Shown here: piece after piece, positions 4,991 to 10,288 of the stretch
How positions within the stretch are numbered: position 1 is the stretch's first letter
Layout of the letters: the number at the start of each line of letters is the position of its first letter
Origin: JASEJA01 sp038872535
GTDB lineage: Archaea; Thermoproteota; Bathyarchaeia; Bathyarchaeales; Bathycorpusculaceae
Assembly (NCBI GenBank): GCA_038872535.1
Contig: JAVZJY010000042.1
Location: 1-10,288 of the forward strand
DNA: 10,288 nt
Reading direction: 5' to 3'
Position numbers and translations under genes: made by a program
Notes under the pieces: model-generated
What the model saw: only the letters and a program-made list of their open reading frames with translations
Databases searched by the model: none
Told to the model about the DNA's origin: nothing

Positions 4991-6442
4991 TCATCTTTTT
5001 AGAATAGTTTGGAACATTCGCTCTATGTAGTCTCTTTGAGGCAATCCCTCATTCTTAGCTAATTTTTTGAGGGTTTTGTTTACGCCAGTTGCGTATTGTA
5101 TGGCTCTTTTTTGTCTGTTCACTATGAATGGTGGAAGCCCAATTTTTTCGCCCAACCGTCTTAGCACAATTTTTCGCATTTCCGCATCCATCAACTTAAT
5201 CTTTAGTTCTATCGGTAAGGCTATGGCCAATTTCGCTATCGAATATGTTGCAAACGGCAAACGCAACTCAACATCATGGAAGTTGCAGATTTTAAAATCT
5301 CTTTCAAAATTGTTTTCATGCATCTTGGCAATGTCTTTAAAGATTTCTTTTTGTACTCTTTCGCTGCCATATCGTGAATAATTGTCTACATAACGTTTAT
5401 AGCCTCCGAAAAGTTCATCTGCGCCTTGTCCAGCCAATAATATCTTCAACTTCATTTTTGCAGTGTTTTCTGCCACCCAATAAAAAGGAATGCTTATACT
5501 CACCTTTAAGGAGTCTGGTTCTTCAATGAGCCAAAGAACTTTTGGAAGGGTTTCCGCCACTGCTTTCTCTTCATAAAGATAGCTGTAAATTGGAAGCTCC
5601 AGCGCTTCTGCCGCCTCTTTTGCATGCCTTGTTTCCGGTTGGTTTTTTAGGCTTACATGAATCAACTTAACGTTTACTCCCGAATTTTTGGCTAGAAGGG
5701 CGATTATGCTGCTGTCCAATCCTCCTGAGAAGGCTATTGCGAATTCCTTTAATCCCGAAACTTTTTTCTCAACCGATTTTTGCAATAAGGCCTCAAGTTT
5801 TTTGAGTGCTTCTTGCATGGAAATTGGGCTTGTCTTTGAGCGGACAAGTGTTTTTGCTGGTTTAAATTTGAAACCGTTTTTGTTGATAAATGCCATATGT
5901 CCAGGCGGGAAAGAGGCTACGTTTTTTATTCCGATTTTCCATAAGGCTTTGCGTTCAGAAGCTAAAGCAGCATAATCTACGCTATCACCATAATAAAGTG
6001 GACGAAGACCCAATGCGTCTCTTCCAGCAATAAGCCTTCTAGGTTCAGCTACAACGAAAGCAAAATCTCCTTCCGCTATTTGAATTAGGGTTTTAATGTT
6101 TTCTTCACGCTTTTTCCGGAGTTTTTCAGCAACAATTTCTGCATCAGAAACATCAGCAATATTCTGGTAGAGCCTTCCATCAAAGGCAAAAGTTGCATTT
6201 TTCAACGTTACTGGTTGGGGCTGATCCGAGTTCAAAATTTTTGAGAAAACATACCCAATTATTATGGACGATTTTATCTTTTTTTCCTGCAAAGCTTCAA
6301 CGGATTTTTCTATTTCTACGTTGTTTGGTGATGCGATTCCAAAAGCTTCGGCACCGTTATGTTTTAACATTTTAAGCATAGCAACTGCTGCATCGGTCGC
6401 ATTACCCTTCTTCTTATTTATTACCGCTATTATTGCTCCCAT
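4991..6442 (-). CDS. Asparagine-synthetase-like protein with degenerate glutaminase domain
   Basis: This 483-residue protein of the AsnB class has an N-terminal Ntn-type domain (about 1-190) and a C-terminal ATP-dependent amide-forming domain (about 205-455). The PP-loop 'SGGLDSS' (239-245), 'GQGADELFGGYKRY' (338-351), the 'HDVELRLPF' segment (389-397) and the 'RQKRAIQYATG' segment (443-453) look intact. The glutaminase side does not. The residue after Met is Gly instead of the catalytic Cys2, the usual 'HRGPD' is 'HNGAE' (28-32), and the 'NGEIYN' segment is 'DGRLYQN' (88-94). An in-frame TGA lies five codons upstream and no Met-Cys start is possible, so the loss is not a mis-called start. 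It may use free ammonia or another amine, as the beta-lactam synthetase branch uses an internal amine. It is first in an operon with the deacetylase. The function may not be asparagine synthesis. Confidence 0.85.
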   Translation of the reverse strand: MGAIIAVINKKKGNATDAAVAMLKMLKHNGAEAFGIASPNNVEIEKSVEALQEKKIKSSIIIGYVFSKILNSDQPQPVTLKNATFAFDGRLYQNIADVSDAEIVAEKLRKKREENIKTLIQIAEGDFAFVVAEPRRLIAGRDALGLRPLYYGDSVDYAALASERKALWKIGIKNVASFPPGHMAFINKNGFKFKPAKTLVRSKTSPISMQEALKKLEALLQKSVEKKVSGLKEFAIAFSGGLDSSIIALLAKNSGVNVKLIHVSLKNQPETRHAKEAAEALELPIYSYLYEEKAVAETLPKVLWLIEEPDSLKVSISIPFYWVAENTAKMKLKILLAGQGADELFGGYKRYVDNYSRYGSERVQKEIFKDIAKMHENNFERDFKICNFHDVELRLPFATYSIAKLAIALPIELKIKLMDAEMRKIVLRRLGEKIGLPPFIVNRQKRAIQYATGVNKTLKKLAKNEGLPQRDYIERMFQTILKR

Positions 6443-6531
6443 GCCAATAGTCCTTCAATTTGTGTTATGTCATGTTGCTTGGTAAGGCATTTATTCTCTA
6501 ATCGCTTATTTCTTTGTGAGGGATAAAGAAT
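6443..6531. promoter_or_regulatory. Divergent promoter region between the asparagine-synthetase-like gene and purB
   Basis: These 89 bp drive both directions. An A/T-rich stretch around 6487-6500 could serve as the TATA box for purB (about 35-45 bp before its start). On the minus strand, GAAGGA lies about 9 nt before the ATG of the asparagine-synthetase-like gene. I see no clear operator. Confidence 0.4.
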
Positions 6532-7899
6532 TTGCCAGTTCTCCCCATCGACACTGGTCGTTACGGAACTGCTGAGATGAAGAGAATCTTTGAAGAAGAA
6601 ACACGTGTTCAAAAGATGCTTGATGTGGAAGCAGCGTTGGCTTTGGCGCATGCTGATGTTGGAAACGTACCGAAAGTGGATGCTGAGAAAATTGCGGCTA
6701 TGGCTTCCTTGGAACATGTCAAATTAAGTAGGATAAAAGAGATTGAACGTGAAATAAAGCATGATGTTGCAGCCTTGGTTAGAGCCTTAGCAGAAGCATG
6801 CGGACCAAGCGGAGCTTATGTTCACCTTGGGGCTACAAGTTATGATATTGTTGACACGGCAATAGCCCTTCAGTTGAAAGATGCGTTGGAATTAATTGAG
6901 AAGAGATTAAATGAGTTTGAAAGGGTTTTGATGGAAAAAGCTTTGCAGTATAAGAATACTTTGATGATGGGTAGAACTCATGGTCAACACGCGTTGCCTA
7001 TAACTTTAGGCTTCAAGTTTGCGGTTTGGATGCGTGAAATTTCTAGGCACATCCAAAGGATTAGGCAATGTAGGGAGCGGGTTTTGGCTGGGAAAATGAG
7101 TGGGGCTGTTGGGACTCAAGCTGGTTTGGGTGCCAACGCCATGAGAATTCAGGAACTTGTTATGCAACGTTTGGGGTTAAAAGCTGCTGACATTTCAACG
7201 CAGATTGTGCAGAGGGACCGCCACGCAGAACTCATTTGCTTGTTAGCCTTAATTGCTTCATCCCTCGAGAATTTTGCCACAGAAATTCGAGAGCTTCAAA
7301 GACCAGAAATCGGAGAGCTTTTTGAGCCGTTTGAAGTGGAAAAACAAGTTGGCAGTTCAACCATGCCTCATAAACGGAACCCTGAAACATGCGAAAGAGT
7401 TTGCGGTTTATCAAGAGTTGTTAGAAGCCTTGTTATTCCAGCCTTGGAGAATGTTGTAACTTGGCATGAGAGGGATTTAACGCAGTCTTCCGCCGAGCGC
7501 TTCATAATTCCAGAAGCATGCATTTTGGTGGATTACATGCTTTTCTTAATGACTAATATTGTGGCTAATTTGCGTGTTGATGAAGAAAGAATGCTGAAAA
7601 ACATTGAATTAACGCAAGGGCGTGCCATGTCCGAGGCTGTGATGATGACATTAGCAAAGAAGGGCATGGACCGCCAAGAAGCCCATGAGCTTCTAAGAAA
7701 ATTAACGATAAAAAGCGAAGCTGAGAAGCGACGCTTTAAAGATGTTCTCTTAGACGACAAAATTGTGCGCAGTAAATTAAGCGAGAAAGAAATTGCTGAG
7801 GCTTTGAAGCCGAAGAATTATTTGGGAACCGCCAAAAAGCAAGTAGATTTGATGGTTAAAAAAACATTAAAGGAGCGTAAGGCTAGGGGTTTAGCCTAA
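6532..7899 (+). CDS. purB: Adenylosuccinate lyase
   Basis: This 455-residue enzyme of the fumarase/aspartase superfamily is a cytosolic homotetramer in characterised relatives. It catalyses two fumarate-releasing steps of purine synthesis: SAICAR to AICAR, and adenylosuccinate to AMP. The signature loop 'GSSTMPHKRNP' (274-284), the 'GRTHGQHALP' segment with a catalytic-site His150, 'KHDVAAL' with His77 and 'GATSYDIVDTA' (100-110) are all present. The length is typical of the short archaeal and Bacillus type. The start is TTG at 6532, preceded by GAGGGA with an 8-nt spacer, and the N-terminus 'PVLPID..RYGT' matches where family members begin. No other purine gene is adjacent. Its stop overlaps that of the convergent helicase by 2 bp. 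Confidence 0.95.
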   Translation: MPVLPIDTGRYGTAEMKRIFEEETRVQKMLDVEAALALAHADVGNVPKVDAEKIAAMASLEHVKLSRIKEIEREIKHDVAALVRALAEACGPSGAYVHLGATSYDIVDTAIALQLKDALELIEKRLNEFERVLMEKALQYKNTLMMGRTHGQHALPITLGFKFAVWMREISRHIQRIRQCRERVLAGKMSGAVGTQAGLGANAMRIQELVMQRLGLKAADISTQIVQRDRHAELICLLALIASSLENFATEIRELQRPEIGELFEPFEVEKQVGSSTMPHKRNPETCERVCGLSRVVRSLVIPALENVVTWHERDLTQSSAERFIIPEACILVDYMLFLMTNIVANLRVDEERMLKNIELTQGRAMSEAVMMTLAKKGMDRQEAHELLRKLTIKSEAEKRRFKDVLLDDKIVRSKLSEKEIAEALKPKNYLGTAKKQVDLMVKKTLKERKARGLA

Positions 7900-10127
7900 T
7901 ATTCTGTTAGGGCTTTCTGTTTCCAAATTTCTTCTTTTTCAAGTTTTTCCCATGTTTCTTTCTTCACGAAACCGCCAACTTGTTCTTTAATTTTCTTTGC
8001 CAGTTTAGGTCCTATCAGCGGCAAATTCATTAAATTTTCTATGGCTGCGAGTTTTATGTCTTCTATTGTTTTGTATCCCGAATTGTATAGTATGCGTCCA
8101 CGGACTCTGCCAACCCCTTCAAGTTTAACTATGGGCAGCAGTTCTTTTTTCACTCCTTTTTCAACTCTTTCCATGAGTTCAGCTGTTTTTGGAAGGATTT
8201 CTTTGTTGTCGAAAAGCGATGCTAATTCATTTGTTGCGTAAAGGAGCCATTTGGCGTTTTCAATGGTTCTGTATAGGTCGCCGGGTTGTGTTCTGAATCT
8301 TTCGATTATTTCGTCTTCTGTCATTTCTTCAATCCATCCGTTCAAAACCATGGCTGTTTTTACTTCTCCTAAGAATTGCTCGTAGGTTATGCGGTCTTCC
8401 CATTCGTTTGGCACTTCCACTAGAAACTCTGGTTTGTGTTCTTCCATGAAAAGGGCTATTGCATCTAATTCGCGGGAGTAGGGTCTCATTATTGGACCCA
8501 TGTCTGGCGTGTGGGCAATCATGTGGAGTAAGCTTAAGTCTGTTATGTATGCGGGTTTTCTTCTTATGGCGTTTCTTATTATGACGGCTGAAACTGGGTC
8601 TATGTATAATTCGCTTACTCGTTTTCCAAAATTTGTTGCGTAAATGTTTTCTCCGCTAACGTCAATCATTTCCTCATCGTAAAGGTATTTGAGGATTTTT
8701 GCTATTATGCCCTTAATGGCGCTTGTCTCATATTGATATGCGTAAAAGGTTCTTCCAAAAAAGTCATAGATTCCACGTTCTGTGTGGGCGAAGTCTGCGG
8801 CTATTGTGGCTAAAACGTGAGACCTCAAGATTCTTTCAACCGCTAGCCTTGACCATATGCGTTCTGGTTTTGCTAGGATGTAGCTTTCCATTAAATAGTC
8901 TGATTCATCTGCGGTTTTGGCTATGAGTATGGCTTCGCCGACCTTGTCGTATTTTGGTCTTCCAGCTCTGCCAGCCATTTGCTTGTATTCTAAAACGCTG
9001 ATGGGGTAGTAGCCATATCCTGGCTCATAGCGTCTATAATCTTGGATTACAACGGTTCTGGCTGGAAGGTTCACGCCGAAAGCCAATGTTGGTGTTGCAG
9101 TTAAAACTTTAATTTTTCCTTCGCGGAAGGAATCCTCTATCAATTTGCGATGCGTTCCACCTAAACCAGCATGATGGAAGGCTGTGCCCCGCTTAACGAG
9201 TTCGGCGAGTAATTCGCTTATTCTGGTTTTTTCGCCTGCCGCCAAAATTCTCTCTGCTTCATGTTCCAAAGCACGCTTTATTGGTTTAGACAAAACCTGT
9301 TCGATTTCGCCCGCAACTTTTTTGGCTAGCATAACTGCGTTCTTGCGGGTTGCTGCAAAAATTAATGCTTGACCGCCAGACTTTACGGTGTTTAATGCCA
9401 AGTTTATGGCTGGATTTCTAGTTTCTTTTTCTATTTTGCGGGCGTCTCCATCCCTAAACTGGATTTCCTCGTGTAGGAGGATGCCTTCTTTTAGAAGTAT
9501 TGGTCTCCACTCTGTTGTGACATAGTCTGCCTTAAGCCACTCTGCAATTTCTTGGACGTTGTTTATTGTGGCGCTTAAAGCCAAAACTTGTATGTCTGGA
9601 TTAATTTGCATAAGCCTTGCCAAAACCACCTCCAAAGTTGGACCGCGCTCAGCATCATTTAGCAAGTGCACTTCATCAGCTACCACAAGCGAAATTTCAT
9701 CCATCCATTTGGCTCTGTGCCTCAAAAGCGAATCAGCTTTCTCGTTTGTGGTTATGATTATGTCATAGCGCTCTAGCCATGGGTCGCTGCTGTCAAAATC
9801 GCCCGTGCTTATGCCCACTCTCAAGCGTCTGCCATCATCCTTTTTTATAGAAGTGTATTTTTTGAATTCGTCAAATTTTTCGTTAGCCAAAGCCCTTAAA
9901 GGCGTTAAGTAAATGACTTTTCCATTTTTCTCCAGAATATGCTTCAAAGCGCAGAATTCAGCCACCAAAGTTTTTCCAGAAGCGGTGGGACTTGCTAAAA
10001 CAAGGTTTCGTCCTTCGAGGGCGCCGGCTTTTATTGCTTCTTCTTGTGGTGGATAAAGCTCCACAATTCCAGACTTGATTAGAATTTCCTTAACAGACTC
10101 TGGAATTGGCAAATCTACAATCTTCAC
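7896..10127 (-). CDS. hel308: Hel308-type Ski2-family DNA helicase
   Basis: This 743-residue ATP-dependent 3'-5' DNA helicase of superfamily 2 acts in archaea at stalled or damaged replication forks. Motifs appear in order: a Q-like 'YPPQEEAI' (25-32), Walker A 'ASPTASGKT' (45-53), Ia 'TPLRAL' (75-80), Walker B 'DEVH' (151-154), III 'SAT' (185-187), V 'TATPTLAFGVNLPA' (343-356) and VI 'QMAGRAGR' (383-390). A winged-helix and ratchet region spans about 400-640. A C-terminal helix-hairpin-helix (about 665-720, 'GVGRVRGRIL' and 'LPLIGPKLA') binds single-stranded DNA and may regulate activity. The length is slightly above the family norm of about 700-720. The GTG start at 10127 is fixed by an in-frame TGA five codons upstream. 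Only a weak ribosome binding site is visible. Confidence 0.94.
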   Translation of the reverse strand: MKIVDLPIPESVKEILIKSGIVELYPPQEEAIKAGALEGRNLVLASPTASGKTLVAEFCALKHILEKNGKVIYLTPLRALANEKFDEFKKYTSIKKDDGRRLRVGISTGDFDSSDPWLERYDIIITTNEKADSLLRHRAKWMDEISLVVADEVHLLNDAERGPTLEVVLARLMQINPDIQVLALSATINNVQEIAEWLKADYVTTEWRPILLKEGILLHEEIQFRDGDARKIEKETRNPAINLALNTVKSGGQALIFAATRKNAVMLAKKVAGEIEQVLSKPIKRALEHEAERILAAGEKTRISELLAELVKRGTAFHHAGLGGTHRKLIEDSFREGKIKVLTATPTLAFGVNLPARTVVIQDYRRYEPGYGYYPISVLEYKQMAGRAGRPKYDKVGEAILIAKTADESDYLMESYILAKPERIWSRLAVERILRSHVLATIAADFAHTERGIYDFFGRTFYAYQYETSAIKGIIAKILKYLYDEEMIDVSGENIYATNFGKRVSELYIDPVSAVIIRNAIRRKPAYITDLSLLHMIAHTPDMGPIMRPYSRELDAIALFMEEHKPEFLVEVPNEWEDRITYEQFLGEVKTAMVLNGWIEEMTEDEIIERFRTQPGDLYRTIENAKWLLYATNELASLFDNKEILPKTAELMERVEKGVKKELLPIVKLEGVGRVRGRILYNSGYKTIEDIKLAAIENLMNLPLIGPKLAKKIKEQVGGFVKKETWEKLEKEEIWKQKALTEY

Positions 10128-10288
10128 TTGAACACGCCTATTTCAACGCCTTTTCTACTGCACAATAAAGAAAACACCAATTTAAAATATTACGCAAATA
10201 TCTATTTTTTCCTAAGCACCTATTTTTTTGAGTTTGAGGGTCGATGAGTCGTTCGCTAAACACTTATGCAATGAAATGAATTCACATC
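10128..10288. other. Intergenic region upstream of hel308
   Basis: These 161 bp at the right edge contain no supportable gene on either strand; open frames here are about ten codons. On the minus strand, ATATTTTAAAT (10180-10190) is a possible TATA box about 53 bp before the helicase GTG. Confidence 0.35.

Noticed and set aside
6430..6717. 95-codon minus-strand frame covering the asparagine-synthetase-like start and the purB start
   Set aside because: It overlaps two well-supported genes and the promoter region, and it has no recognisable domain.
10224..10279. Short ATG frame near the right edge
   Set aside because: It is only about eleven codons with no ribosome binding site, so it is not supportable as a gene.
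1..10288. Defence island, CRISPR array, transposon or prophage
   Set aside because: There are no direct repeats with spacers, transposase, integrase or phage motifs; the helicase has the full Hel308 domain order and is a chromosomal repair enzyme.

Overview
The window looks like a stretch of chromosome from an archaeon of the TACK-like side of the tree. A Bathyarchaeia-type genome would fit, but no rRNA is present to settle it. The archaeal signs are a Hel308 (Ski2-like) repair helicase, an archaeal-type adenylosuccinate lyase, strong GGAGG-type ribosome binding sites in front of TTG starts, TATA-like AT-rich boxes, and a small acidic protein of a kind seen only in archaea. The DNA is moderately AT-rich. 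I see no tRNA, rRNA, CRISPR array, insertion sequence or phage gene.

Layout. A small conserved protein enters from the left edge (+, to 262) and converges on a radical SAM protein (-, 267-1037). A 151-bp divergent promoter region with an inverted repeat follows. Then comes a large secreted/membrane protein (+, 1189-2928), which converges on a small multi-pass membrane protein (-, 2946-3446). A 254-bp intergenic region with two dyad symmetries leads to a 2[4Fe-4S] ferredoxin (+, 3701-3883). It converges on a two-gene minus-strand operon: an asparagine-synthetase-like protein (4991-6442) followed 6 nt later by an HDAC-family zinc amidohydrolase (3920-4984). Adenylosuccinate lyase purB (+, 6532-7899) diverges from that operon and overlaps tail-to-tail with the helicase hel308 (-, 7896-10127).

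The most notable gene is 1189-2928. Its signal peptide, two or three beta-rich ectodomain segments, single membrane span and C-terminal helical cytosolic domain follow eukaryotic ribophorin I (OST1, a subunit of the oligosaccharyltransferase complex) collinearly, including several short local motifs. This comparison is from memory, not a computed alignment, but it runs the full length. It points to an archaeal accessory subunit for N-glycosylation next to the translocon.

The second notable point is the asparagine-synthetase-like protein. Its C-terminal synthetase domain is intact, but its N-terminal glutaminase domain has lost the catalytic Cys2 and other active-site residues. It is translationally coupled to a zinc amidohydrolase, so the pair may make and break amide bonds on something other than free asparagine. 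The remaining genes are mostly housekeeping (purine synthesis, DNA repair, electron transfer) and share no obvious pathway.
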